Assembly: GCA_000711775.1 (NCBI GenBank)
Contig: ARYC01002019.1
Span: forward strand, 1 to 64,000
Direction of reading: 5' to 3'
DNA: 64,000 bases
DNA from: Oxytricha trifallax
Lineage: Eukaryota > Ciliophora > Spirotrichea > Sporadotrichida > Oxytrichidae
Positions 12,084 through 22,645 of the stretch are shown here, one piece after another. Each line of letters starts with the position of its first letter. The first letter of the stretch is position 1. Made by a program: the position numbers and the translations under genes. The notes beneath the pieces were generated by a model, which was not told the DNA's origin, searched no databases, and saw only the letters and a program-made list of their open reading frames with translations.

Positions 12084-13474
12084 ATGAGAAAGTAGATTAT
12101 AATGATAACTACAGCTGTTTTATTACTGCTTAGTTCTACATCTTTAGCTCTTAATAATGGAGCTGACAGAACTCCTGCATTGTGTTGGAATACTTGGAAT
12201 AAGAATGCTTGCGACATAAAAATAATAAAATCATAAATTTGAATTTGATATTTTTAAAGAAATTTCCTTATTTTTTAAAGACATTTCAGAAGACATTATT
12301 AAGTCTAATTCAAATTAGATAATAGCACTCGGTCTTGATTAACTTGAATATAAATATGTAAACATTGATGATTAAATAGTAACTTTTTACTTATATCTTT
12401 TTTTAGTTTTAATTAATGATTACTGGTAATTGCCTGCAAGAGATAAGGACAATCACGTTAGATGATACTACCAGACTCCCAAACGGTATGAAGCCAGTGG
12501 GTGACTTCTTGCATTCAAAGAATTTAAAGTTTGGAATATACTCATCAGCTGGAACAATGACATGCCAAAAGAAAGCAGGAAGTCTGGATTTCGAGGACAT
12601 TGATGCTGAAGACTACGCTACTTGGGGAGTTGACTGCCTAAAATACGACAATTGCTTTAATAAGATGGTACCCGCAGTGTAAAGATACACTGCAATGAGA
12701 GACGCTTTGCAAAAGACAGGGAGACAAATATGCTATTCAATTTGCAATTGGGGTGAAGAAAAAACCTGGAAATGGGCTAAGGATATTGGAAACAGCTGGA
12801 GAACAACAAATGACATTAAAAACAAATGGGCTTCCATGAGGGAGAACTTTAAATGGAATGCTTAACATCCAGAGATTGCTGGTCCAGGTGGCTGGAATGA
12901 CCCAGATATGCTTGAAATAGGTATCGGAGGTTTAATCCCACTTGAGGAGAAAACTCACTTTGCATTGTGGTCATTTGCAAAAGCTCCGCTAATCCTTGGC
13001 AATGACTTAAAAAAGATGACTCCTGACTAATTGTCAATTATAGTTAGTCATATTTTCTTTAAGTCAGATTTTTTTATATCAGCAGCACCAACTTAATCAA
13101 TGTTAATCAAGACTCATTCGGATAGTAAGCTAAATGTGTTTAAGGTTGTAACGGTGGAGACATTGAAGTATATCAATCATTCCAAAATGATAAGGGTGGC
13201 TATTATGGCTTGCTTGTTGTTAACTGGTCAGACATCCAATCTAAGGCTATTCTCATAAATTTCTAAATTTTAGGAGTCACTACTAAAGCAAATGATACTT
13301 GTAAAGTTACAGACCTGTGGACAGGAAACTACTTGGGATTTATTATAAATAGAGTTTTATAATTGTTATATTCTTGGATTATTCTTAGGAAACTACTATG
13401 TTACTGGACTACAACCACACGATAATCTAGCATTTAAAGTGATCTGCTCAACAACTGCTTAATAATCCTTATGA
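12084..13474 (+). CDS. Alpha-galactosidase (GH27), secreted, four IESs
   Basis: ATG 12084 opens a signal peptide (ITTAVLLLLSSTSLALNNG). The GH27 barrel follows: WNTWNKNACDI, YVNIDDYWQLPARDKD, LPNGMKPVGDFLHS, KFGIYSSAGTMTC, GVDCLKYDNCF (catalytic nucleophile Asp), ICYSICNWGEE, NSWRTTNDI, GPGGWNDPDMLEIG (acid/base Asp), HFALWSFAKAPLILGNDL, NVNQDSFGQQAKC, then the C-terminal beta domain, ending CSTTAQQSL at TGA 13472-13474. The likely reaction is hydrolysis of alpha-1,6-galactosides in a food vacuole or lysosome, or secreted. Four AT-rich segments with direct-repeat ends interrupt it, and their removal restores the family sequence exactly. One base appears missing near 12456 (between KDNHV and LDDTTR). 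Unlike the copy at 6.7 kb, both catalytic motifs are intact. Confidence 0.92.
12213..12279 (+). other. IES, 67 bp, pointer GACAT (alpha-galactosidase)
   Basis: GACAT at 12213-12217 and 12280-12284. Excision with one copy retained gives GCT TGC GAC ATT TCA GAA GAC (ACDISED), matching CDISKDI in the paralogue. Confidence 0.88.
12368..12415 (+). other. IES, 48 bp, pointer ATGATTA (alpha-galactosidase)
   Basis: ATGATTA at 12368-12374 and 12416-12422. Excision gives AAC ATT GAT GAT TAC TGG (NIDDYW), matching NIDDCW in the paralogue, which has no interruption here. Confidence 0.88.
13046..13083 (+). other. IES, about 38 bp, pointer AG (alpha-galactosidase)
   Basis: AG at 13046-13047 and 13084-13085. 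The join gives LSIIVSTNLINVNQ, the same length as LAIISNKNFIAVNQ in the paralogue. A GT...AG intron reading is out of frame. An alternative boundary 3 bp earlier also keeps the frame. Confidence 0.7.
13323..13386 (+). other. IES, 64 bp, 11-bp pointer AGGAAACTACT (alpha-galactosidase)
   Basis: The 11-bp direct repeat is at 13323-13333 and 13387-13397. Removal of 64 bp joins the TGN-Y motif to YVTG...HDNLAFKV in frame. The long repeat makes this the strongest pointer in the window. Confidence 0.92.
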
Positions 13475-13591
13475 ACTTACACTTTTTTAATTTATAGAAA
13501 ATTCTAATAATTTTAGTTATCTCAAGCACTGAATGTTTAGATCAAATATTAAAAGAATTATATCGAACTTATAGAATTCTTTAATAATTTA

Positions 13592-14990
13592 TCATAATTA
13601 TTTTGATTCATTTTGATTCACAAGTTATTTTTATTCTTATACTTCTTTGCTTGGCAATTCTTTATCAACCTCTAAATAATAAATATAAGTCATTACTAAA
13701 TTTTTCCTTTCTCTATGTACAATTTTAATGCCCTTTTTCCTTTCTATAATTGCATCGAAATCTAACTACCCAACTCTTCCATACATTAACAACCTTAAAA
13801 TTATAGGAAAAAGATAAAAATATTAGTTTTTAAAAAAAATAATGTTAAAAGATTTTTGACATAAATAGAATTGTAATGATTGGGTTAAGTTTATCAAAGA
13901 TTACCATGAAAAAGTTTTAATTTTGTTGGTCCATTTCATTACATATACTATAAGAGAATCATAATTAACTGTTTATTACAAGCAATATTTTATACAAGCA
14001 AATCTTTAATTTTAAATATTTTAACTTTGTTAAATCTTAAAATTAAATTGGAGATCCTTAATCTTCTTTGTAAGAGATATATTTTATAAGATATATGGTT
14101 ATCAATTGTCAAATCTCTTGCTGATAGAAATTGGAGCCATTGATTGTAAAAAGCGATATGATAATATTTTTATATATCTTAGAAACATTCACCATTAAAT
14201 CAATTTTACTCTCAATTTATTTACGATATAACTCGCTCCTCTACTGATAATCAATATTTTGCCTTGATGTTTGCAGACTCTCTTCATTTAATCTAATGCT
14301 TATTACAAATTGTAGGTGCTCTCCAGAAAGAACGTGCTGATTACAGTGTTAAATTCATTATCATTGAATGGTAAATCATGGGCATCGGCAGTCATTAACT
14401 TAAATTGACCTTCATCAAATCCAAAAGTGTTATTCTTTTTCATGTCATCCATTTTTTCAAAAGCTTTTATTAACATATTATCTGACCAATCTACTCCTAT
14501 GTATTCCTACAGATTTTAATAAGGTCAGAATATATGCTTACATCTATTATAATTTAGGAAATATTGTATCTCTTATTTACTCATATTAGGGCATAAGTAT
14601 CTATATTGGGAAAAATATTATTAAATTCACTAGGATATCAAATCTATCAAAGTAGATTTGTAATGTTCAAAATTTTTACCAGTACCAACTCCAAGTTCCA
14701 TAACTCTTCCTTCAGCAAATATTTACGAAATCGATTAATTTTATTGGAAATCTCTCTACGTTTATATGTTTCATCATATGTTTCCGCTAACTTCTAATGT
14801 ACACTATGCAAGAAAGCCTTTTAATCTTTGATACCCCTCAATTCAGTCTAGGCTTTAGTAATTTAGGTATATTTATTAGAAATGCAGGTAGATGCAAAAT
14901 AGCTACCTACTCCATAAATTAAAGCTTTGGTAAACTTGGGGCTTGCATTTAATGTATAATTTATTTACTAATATTAAATTTAATTATGTG
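13592..14990 (-). CDS. SAM-dependent methyltransferase (class I, METTL7/Oms1-like)
   Basis: Minus strand. A hydrophobic N-terminal segment (KALIYGVGSYFASTC) is followed by HQKLAETYDETYKRRE, the SAM-binding motif I EGRVMELGVGTGKNFEHY (about 14640-14720), YIGVDWSDNML (motif II), LMTADAHDLPFNDNEF (motif III), TVISTFFLEST, MKRVCKHQGKILIISRG and a C-terminal YNQWLQFLSARDL...DFDAIIERKKGIK, ending at TGA 13592-13594. This layout matches small membrane-anchored methyltransferases such as METTL7 or yeast Oms1; the substrate cannot be inferred. Interruptions at about 14515-14640 and 13800-14110 look like IESs, with pointers not resolved. A one-base slip occurs in a T run just before motif I. No in-frame ATG was found, so the start is approximate. 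Confidence 0.75.
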
Positions 14991-15043
14991 GTTAGATTAA
15001 AGGAACTGTTTAACTCAATTAAAGTGCACAAATATTAAACTGC

Positions 15044-16049
15044 TCATTGTGAGAATTTAACTTTATCAATTGATAGTAATATTTTCTTGAAGTCAAATCT
15101 CTTCTGCTCTGATTCTTGCCAGCATCTTCTAATCAAAATTGAGAGGGCTTGATCTGTGGTCTCAGGTTTTAACGGTCTCAGTCTCTGCTCTAATAGCATA
15201 AATCGCATTTTTTTCTCGTATGAACCCTCAAAAGGTATGTTTCCTGTTTCTAATTCCCATAGTAAGACACCGTAGCTGTAGGCATCTGCCGAAGTTTAAT
15301 CGTAGAAATCAGCTTAAATGTCGTACGAGACTTCAGGACCAAGCATTATAGTTTTAGTATTGTGAAAATAGTTTGCAAAACTTTTTCAGTGATTTTAGGC
15401 CATAGTCTACTATGTATATGTTAAAATCTGAAGGGTTCAAAAGTATGTTCTTTGATGATAGATGACTATGAGCAGGAGGTTTATGGGAAGAATGAAGTTA
15501 ATCTAGACCTTTAGCTATATTCCTATAATATAATTTTGATTAAGAGGATGAGTTTACTTTGCTATTTTCATTTTGTCTGATGCTGTTAAAGTCTAGCCAG
15601 ACTCATGAAGATATTCATAAAGAGATATTTTCTATGGCATCAAGATATGCATAACATTACTTTTGTCATTAAAACACATATCTTTGATTGGAAGCAGATA
15701 CTTATTGTTTAGCATCCTATAATTAAATTGATCATTTTAATGAATAATTTTACTTTAATGTGGAAGCTTCTCTGAATATCTCCTCAATAACATAAGTTTT
15801 AACCCTTGTGAATTTAATGACTCTGCATAACATTTATACGTTAAGTTGCTTCTCTTCATCATATAGTTTAACTTTATATAATCCTCCTAATCCTCTTTTT
15901 TTATTGCTTTTATTGAATTGCTCATATAGATTAAAGTCTTTCTCAGAGATAATCAACCCGTCGGCATAGCTTCCTCATGTAAAGCTTTCATTAAATTGCT
16001 TTACTGAATCACTCTTGTAGACGTCTGTCTCTCCTACTTAACTACTCAT
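15044..16049 (-). CDS. TKL-like protein pseudokinase with two introns
   Basis: ATG at 16047-16049, TGA at 15044-15046. The N-lobe (RGLGGLYKVKLYDEEK, then VIKFTRVKTYVIEEIFREAS) leads to LLPIKDMCF and MHILMPQKISLYEYLH. The catalytic loop reads AHSHLSSKNILL where active kinases have HRDLKxxN, so the catalytic Asp is absent. DFG is replaced by VDYG. GPEVSYD (APE region), SADAYSYGVLLWELETGNIPF and the C-lobe RCWQESEQKRFDFKKIL are typical of TKL/RAF-like kinases. Loss of the HRD Asp and of the DFG Phe predicts a catalytically dead scaffold. Two GT...AG introns fit exactly. A TGA at 15975-15977 interrupts the N-terminal leader (SFT*GSY), and one A too many in a run near 15385 shifts the frame. Confidence 0.78.
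15523..15557 (-). other. Spliceosomal intron, 35 bp
   Basis: Minus-strand GTAAAC...ATTATAG. Splicing joins AAA ATA GCA AA to G AAT ATA GCT (KIAKNIAKGL) in frame. There is no pointer-like direct repeat. Confidence 0.75.
15717..15753 (-). other. Spliceosomal intron, 37 bp
   Basis: Minus-strand GTAAAA...ATTATAG. Splicing joins ACA TTA AA to G ATG CTA AAC (TLKMLNNKYLLP) in frame. Confidence 0.75.
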
Positions 16050-16161
16050 TCTACTCTTGTATCAATCTTAATAGTATTAATGCTGGAGCAAATGATCTCT
16101 GTTGTTCGAATTTAGAGATAAATATGAGAGATTTCCTTAATGTTAGGCTTCAAATAACGGT

Positions 16162-17240
16162 TCAGTTGTTGCTTAAGGGAATGCTTTCATTATGAAAATT
16201 TCCATAAAAACTCCAATCTAGAACGAACATAAAGGGTATAATTTCTATAACTAGAAAGACCACTATAAGAAGCATTTGTATGAAGTAAGTGTTATAATCT
16301 TCATATTTTAAACCTAGAATCATACCATAGAATAGTCTGCTTTCATAAGCTCCTCCTATAGCTCTAGCTATTCTTGATACAGACCAAATAAAGTTAGCAA
16401 ACTGTAGAGATTTCAACTTCTAAGAATAAATAGCAGCTCTAAGTGGACTTCCTGAAAACTTTAAAGCTAATAGTTATCATCATTATTTCGGCCATACAAG
16501 GGAATATAATATTTAAAGCTAAAATTTCCTTAATAAAAGGCTAAGCTGGTAGATGAGATGTCATATATAGTGTAATAAAAATACTCTAAGTTATGAGCAT
16601 TAGTGATCCAATAATTGTAATCGTGTATTTGCTTTTTACATTCAAAACTGATTTAAAATTGTTTGCATGACCATCATAGTATATGGAAAGTAACTGCCAG
16701 AACAACAAGAGATATAATGAAAAATATTTGTTTTATTTAAGTAATTGCCATATTAAAATTTAAACAACATTTTATGTGAAATAAATTATATGCAAATATC
16801 ACCAAGAACTCAGGAATTCAAATTAGAAACACTAAACTTTTAGGGCTGTTATCTATCCCCATATATTCCTAATTCTCTTTAGGAAATAAATGATTTAGTT
16901 CCCCATTTCCACTATCATTATTTAATGGCTCTTCCACCTATAGATTTTTTAATTTATTTTGTTGATTGGCATTACCATAAATTAGTGATGCAAAACTGAA
17001 TTAGCAGGCTCTCAACAGACTTATGAAAAACAGAAAAACATAGAAAAACTTTGATATCCATGAGTCCGAAGCATATTATGGGAAATTGTACAATCTAAAA
17101 TGATAAGTCAATCGTTCGAATGCAAAAATATTATGAAAATTATTGGTACATACATAATTGAGGTTATTTTGAAAGTTATTAGATAAAGTATTGTAAGAAA
17201 GAAAAAAGACAAAACTATCAAAGGTATGCTAATTTTTTAT
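16162..17240 (-). CDS. Multi-pass membrane protein with THH1/TOM1/TOM3-like domain
   Basis: Minus strand, ending at TGA 16162-16164. Segments in order: HFRLYNFPQYASDSW, a membrane span (FFYVFLFFISLLRACQF), a soluble acidic loop (VEEPLNNDSGNGELNH), EFLVIFAYNLF, LLLFWQLLSIYYDGHA, a span near ITIIGSLMLITQSIFITLYM, ILALNIIFPCMAEIMMIT, then FIWSVSRIARAIGGAYESRLF and a last span (MLLIVVFLVIEIIPFMFVL). The pattern FL..AY.L..FW and the VSR.ARAIGG.YESRLF motif resemble THH1/TOM1/TOM3-type proteins, whose cellular role in protists is unclear. At least one interruption near 16730-16790 and TGA codons in one frame suggest an intron or IES there. No start codon was fixed. It ends about 110 bp upstream of the pseudokinase on the same strand. 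Confidence 0.6.
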
Positions 17241-17368
17241 TTATAAATTTAACAATTTTATAATCTTAATCATATACTCATTTACTTTCTAAATCTTGCA
17301 AAATACAATCTGTAAAATTATTGTTATAAATAAAGGGAATATAAAAATTTTAGAATATAAAATCTCAA

Positions 17369-18845
17369 ATGATAAAGCAAGTTGTAGAATAAATAATTCA
17401 AGGGCTAATAGATAAAAAATTAGGGATTTATTAATCACCTCAGCAAATAAAAATCACCCTTAATAATTTCGTGTTTTAAGAAAAGTTGTAAAATAAATCT
17501 CTCAATCATCATACAAAGATAAATTTGTTTTAATGCTTGTGTTTGGAGAGTGTGGTCTAATTCTTTAGCCGTCAGAAAGAACTCAATGTTTTATATCAGA
17601 TACCTTAAGATCTCTTTACTTTCTTATTTTATTAATTATAAGGATTTATTCAATAATTATACGTAATAGAGAATAAAATAATAAAAATGTTATTCATACA
17701 TAAGGATTTCAATGGAATTTCCAATAGAATATAATTCAAAATATTATTAGAGAGTATTAAAGAAATAGCTAGATAAATGATTATTTTAAGCACTCAATAG
17801 CTTGCTTAATATTGAATTTAATATATTTAAATACTATTTTAATTCGATTTTATTCAAACCAATTTCTTAGAATAACTCAAATTTATAATTCAAAGTATGA
17901 ATCTAATATTTTCCTAATTTTTAGATTATTAAGGTAAAGATTTTTTAAGTCATGAAATTTATACAACAGGTTTGAATGAACAGAAAATATTTGATTCACC
18001 AATTAAAGACGAGTTAGAGAGTGATTATGCGAAAACTAATAGACTGGAAGAAAGTTAATTTAATTTTTATGTATAATCTCTTCAAGGTTTAGTGAATTTT
18101 AATTGTGCAAAAGATTTTAATAAATATAGTAGAGGAAACTCAAACATCACAAATACTTAAAACAATTATCAAACTTACATTTAAATTTTGAACAAAATGG
18201 AGATTTACGATTCACTTTACAACAGAGCAATTACTCGATATTTTACTCAACCATTCTCAAACTAACTCTAAAATGGTAATTCATCATTTTATTTAATCAT
18301 TTTTTTCTAGATAGAGTAATTTTTCTAATATAAAATATAAGACACGTTAAGATTAGAGGAGCTAGAGTTAATTGCTAGTTTTATAACCCAATAGCATGAA
18401 CTATTGTTTCAATATAAGAGACAAATTATTGAAAAATTGAGAAAAATGCTTAATATTAAAAGTAAAAATGTTCTAAAAATAATAATGCTAATTGATTATT
18501 TGGAGCATTGACTGTTGGTACAGAGTTAAGGTAAAATATCAAAATCAAATTTTAATATTGTATTAATAATGTTTCATATATAGCTATTTTGAATTATTAA
18601 TTGAAAACTTAATGATTGAAGATATTGCAGTGGATAAATATATAGAAAGCAAAGAATAATTGATCAGGCTTGCTAATGAGTTGCTTTATAGATATTTTAA
18701 TACAAGGTAGAAAGAAAATAAAGATGAGGATATAATTAAAATCATTTATAAATTGGAAATTATGGCTAACTATGATAGCCCTAATAACTCTCTAAAAAAA
18801 TCTCAAATAATAAAGAATAGCAATTTTTTATTAAAAAAGATATGA
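17369..18845 (+). CDS. Unknown protein, helical, with intron or IES gaps
   Basis: ATG 17369 (MIKQVVEQIIQGLIDKKLGIY) opens a helical, Leu/Ile/Gln-rich protein. After an AT-rich gap at about 17826-17930 it continues DYQGKDFLSHEIYTTGLNEQ, KMEIYDSLYNRAITRYFTQ, LEELELIASFITQQHELLFQYK and, after a GT...AG intron at about 18530-18582, SYFELLIENLMIEDIAVDK, ending MANYDSPNNSLKKSQ...KKI at TGA 18843-18845. A frame slip with a TGA lies near 18491. No family was recognised. It converges with the NTPase gene on the other strand, and the 3' ends are close to overlapping. Confidence 0.6.
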
Positions 18846-18849
18846 AAAT

Positions 18850-20986
18850 TCTATAATTCTCAACAATAATAGATTTGCTATAATATCCTTGTTTTTGAAT
18901 GTATTCTGGTTACTCTCTGTGATGCCATGAAGTTTATTATTTTCTAAAATGGGTTTATTGCTTACAGCCTCTTCATTTTCTTCTATCAAGCACGATTCCA
19001 CTATTTACAGTCCCTTATTTCTCGAGACCCCTCCCATGCCTGAGACAGATTCCATTATGTCTTTGAAAGTATTTCCCTCTAAGATAAAACTTTAAACTAC
19101 AACGCTAGATCGATTGTCATCAATTATCCATGCATTTTTATTTAAATGATCTTAAGGGGTTGGGTAATTTTTAAGATATTTTGTAGGGGTTGGATATTTG
19201 GTGTCTGCATCTAATGCTTATAAGTTCTGGTTGGTTTTTTAAGTCAATGTTTATTTAAGAGTTGATTTTCTGTTCTTCATTTGATGTCTCTGACACGTAC
19301 GAATATTTTCAAAATATAAAATGATTTTCCTGAATACATTAACTTAAAACACAAATATTTTTAAATTCATTTTATAATAATCAGAGTGATTTAGGAAGTC
19401 ATTAATCATATAAGGTTTGCCTTCTTTCAAAGTATCTTTAAGCAGTTACTTATTCTTAAGTAAATTTGCATTTGAAGTATTTTTCAAAATAATCTTATTG
19501 TTCTTAGTCAAATCTAATGTTGATCCAATAAGAAATGAGTTCATAGCATCTAAGAAAGTGCAAATTTATTCAGATAAAAAAAATAGAAATCTCTGATTGT
19601 CTTTAATTTGGGGTCTACCTATAAGCTTTAAGAAATTTTTCCATAAATAGAAACCTGATTAATTATGAAAATCAACCTCTGAAAAATCTTTTAAGTTTCT
19701 TTCAAGTAATTCGAAGCTGACAGCTGGAATATCTTTAGTTAAGAGCTATAAAAGCTGTTTGTCTGAAGAAGTTTGGATTTTTGTGATGTGTTTAACTAAA
19801 TTCCAAATCAAATGTATATTTGACAACCTGAGTCCATTTTACTTTTTACTCAATTCTTAAGTCAGCGCTTTCTTTCTATAATGCGTTTAATAAAAATAAA
19901 AGCAAATAAACTTACTTATCTAAAAACAGAGTAACTTAAAGGATGTGAAAATTTGACATAATCTTCCACAAATTTATTTCATCACACAGTGTATTAAGTT
20001 TCTCATAATGATTAGCTCCCATTTATTCTGATATTTCCTTTCATGATACTTTAATTTGGCAATTTCATTGAGTAGATCTTGCAGTACTTTTAAATGTCAG
20101 TGAGCTGATTGATTAGCTAATTCCTGATTGCTATAACTATTTATTGTACTTTATTTGCCAATATTAACTCTTAAAGGATCTACAAAACTTGAAATTTAAA
20201 TTGACCTACTTAATCAATTCCGTCTATGAATATAACCAAATTCTTTCTCTCGTATTCTTCTCTCAAGAATTATTGATATTGGCTTTCTTATTAATCAATC
20301 ATATACTTAATCAAGCCTTTACTCTAGATGTTTGCTTTAATTTAGTTATTTGAGTGAATATTAATTAATGACCTGCAATCGATATAAAACGGTGTGCAAA
20401 ATTACGTTTAGTCACTTTAACCATCTTCCTCTTCTTACTTATTTGAATTTTAAAGTTAATATTGCTCTTTTAAAGATAATATTCTATCGCACATTTTTAA
20501 TATGGCTTGATTAAGAAAGCAGGATTTTCCTATATTTGGTGGTCCACTAATCACCAGCATAGACGATTCATTTTAGTCTGTATCAATTGATAATTGAATT
20601 TGTGAGAAAAAAGTAATAGCAACATTTTTAATCACAGAGTCTCGATTATTCTTAAATTAATTAGAGTCTGAGAACTATGTCTAGGTAAGCAATCTTTACA
20701 AATAAGCATTATTTTAGTCATAAAGACGGTTTTTATACTAAAACTCATAAAATTAGTCTTCTTCAACATCTCTATAAGAAGCCTCCTTTTCAATTTTATT
20801 AAAAAGTTAATTCGTTTGAGTTAAATTTAACTCGCTTAAGTGATAGTCCTAAAGAAAAATGAGGAAAAATATCCTTACTTGTTAAGAAATTTAGAATTAG
20901 TCATTTGTAAATGGATTATATGAGTACTAAAACTTCTTTAACAGACTTAGGCAATAGCTACTTCTTTTATGATAATTGTTTTCCAT
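18850..20986 (-). CDS. NACHT-type P-loop NTPase
   Basis: ATG at 20984-20986 (MENNYHKRSSYCLSLL). A 30-bp intron joins QISQQ to DYHLSELNL in frame. The ATPase core shows Walker A LVISGPPNIGKSCFLNQAIL (about 20500-20560) and Walker B KNLVIFIDGIDQVGQF (about 20190-20240), the arrangement of NACHT-type STAND ATPases, which act as regulated switches or assembly platforms. A Lys/Gln/Glu-rich acidic segment separates them. The C-terminal half is helical and ends in a low-complexity region (MESVSGMGGVSR, EENEEAVSNK) near 18900-19080. The exact stop was not fixed because the end overlaps the convergent neighbour. Interruptions are likely near 19290-19400 and 19880-19960. No repeat domain (TPR, WD) was recognised. 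Confidence 0.65.
20849..20878 (-). other. Spliceosomal intron, 30 bp
   Basis: Minus-strand GTAAGG...TTTCTTTAG. Splicing keeps the frame between the N-terminal exon and DYHLSELNLTQTN of the NTPase gene. Confidence 0.7.
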
Positions 20987-21035
20987 TTTATTAATTTTAA
21001 TTAAAAACAATCCAATGTTTTAATTAGAACTCAAT

Positions 21036-21976
21036 ATGGAAAAGTAAGGTGATAATATTATAAAGATCTTAAAATAGTCCAAAGGAAGAAAGCTAAAGAA
21101 TAAAGAGAGGATCAATAGGTCTACAATAAATAAGCTCAATAATATATTCCACCTAGATAATCTGTGATAAAACAAAGATTCATGATGGATTTACATAATC
21201 GAGACGAGTCTACAGCCACATTGCTTATGGAAAAATCTCCCCTTTCTACCCAAAGATATTTAAATTTACTGTAAATATATTGAAGTTTAATTTTGTATTA
21301 TTTAAGTAATTTCAATTTAAAAGAAGCAAGATAAATCTGAATGCTTTAATGGATGCTTATAACAATCTAAATAAACATCCCTCAGTTTTGGCATTTAATG
21401 GTAAAGATAGACATCTTTAATAAGTGCAGACACAATACGGAACTCTCCTATAAAACTAGCTCATGCAGACAATTAGCTAAAATAGCATATTTTGAGTAAA
21501 TTAATTTAGTAAATCAAGATTACACATTTCTCTATATTTATATTAATATTATTATATTTTTAGGTACTCTACCGCAAAACAGCTCAAATGCGGTAGAGTA
21601 CCTAAAAATATAATAATATTAATATAAATATAGAGAAATGTGTAATCTTGATTTACTAAATTAATTTACTCAAATTATGCTATTTTAGCTAAATTTAAAA
21701 CCCATGCTTACACTTATGCAATAAAACAATAGATTGATTGACAATGGACACATGAATAACTAATTTTTAGGATCGTTTAATCGAGGAGACAGCTCATTGT
21801 CAATAAATCCTGATGTACAAGGAACCATTGATATAGATAATGAAGAGGGATCAAACATTAATAGATTTTTGGACATTTTCAGATACTTATCTATTAAGCT
21901 GCATCATTTTTTAGCTGCGGAGCATTTATTCTAACTTATAATTTTACTTGTATTTATATATAAGTTCATAAAATGA
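21036..21976 (+). CDS. Small Q/N-rich protein with C-terminal membrane anchor, split by palindrome
   Basis: The frame reads KAKEQREDQQVYNKQ, QYIPPRQSVIKQRFMMDLHN, STATLLMEKSPLS, then after an apparent intron (about 21270-21325) INLNALMDAYNNLNKH, VQTQYGTLLQNQLMQT. It is cut at 21473 by a 220-bp palindrome and resumes as NLKPMLTLMQQNNRLIDNG, GSFNRGDSSLSINPDVQGTI, INRFLDIFRYLSIKLHHFL and LIILLVFIYKF, ending at TGA 21974-21976. A tail-anchored or SNARE-like layout (helical, hydrophobic C-terminus) is possible, but no family was identified. The upstream ATG at 21036 needs an intron or a one-base change to join the main frame. Joining across the palindrome at AAT is one base out of frame. Confidence 0.5.
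21473..21692. repeat. Near-perfect palindrome (foldback MITE-like element), 220 bp
   Basis: Two arms of about 104 bp, one ending TTAGCTAA...CTCTACCGCA and the other its reverse complement with one mismatch, around a 12-nt loop near 21577-21588. It interrupts coding sequence. Taking the ends as TAGCTA...TAGCTA, the element is flanked by AAT on both sides, compatible with a 3-bp target duplication of the ANT type reported for TBE-class insertions in these ciliates. No coding capacity. Confidence 0.85.
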
Positions 21977-22645
21977 TATTATTATATCTAGGAGCAATCT
22001 AAAAACACTAAAAGCAAAGCATTATAGAAAATTAACTTCAAGATAATTCATTATCAGAAGTAATTTTAACAAACTTTCAAGTATCTTATAAGCTTTTGAT
22101 TCTTAGATCCATTAAAATTTTCATATTATCTTCTATAAAGATTGATTAGCGTTATTTAATAGATGCAATAAAGATAAAATTTAAATTTTACTTACAAATT
22201 TTGTTTAAAATTTATATGAACTATAGCAACCATTCGTCTTTTATAATAAAGGAGACTGAACTTCAACATTTTTAGGATGTTGATTTGATTAAAATAAAAA
22301 TTGGTTAAACTTATGAAGAGTAATATCATATAAATAAAATCAGATTTTTGTTAAATTATTCAAAACTATAATAAATCTTTTTATTAAAAGGATTTTAAAA
22401 TCAATTTTAGTATAAATTAATGGATAAAATTAAAAAATAGACTATTTTTATTAAAACTGTTCTTTATTAATGACCCAAATAATTATTGAATGATAATATT
22501 AGGAATATCTTGAATAAAAGAAGTTGTAATAATCTATGAATTTGCAAGTAAATTTCAACTAAAATTAGAATATTCAGATTTAGAATCCTGAAGAAATAAA
22601 TGACTAATTTTATTCAAATTATTTTTATATATAAAATATGGCATT
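21977..22645. other. AT-rich spacer
   Basis: AT-rich sequence without recognisable genes between the anchored protein and the ABC transporter. Short open stretches here are Lys/Asn/Ile-rich and look like composition effects. Confidence 0.5.
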
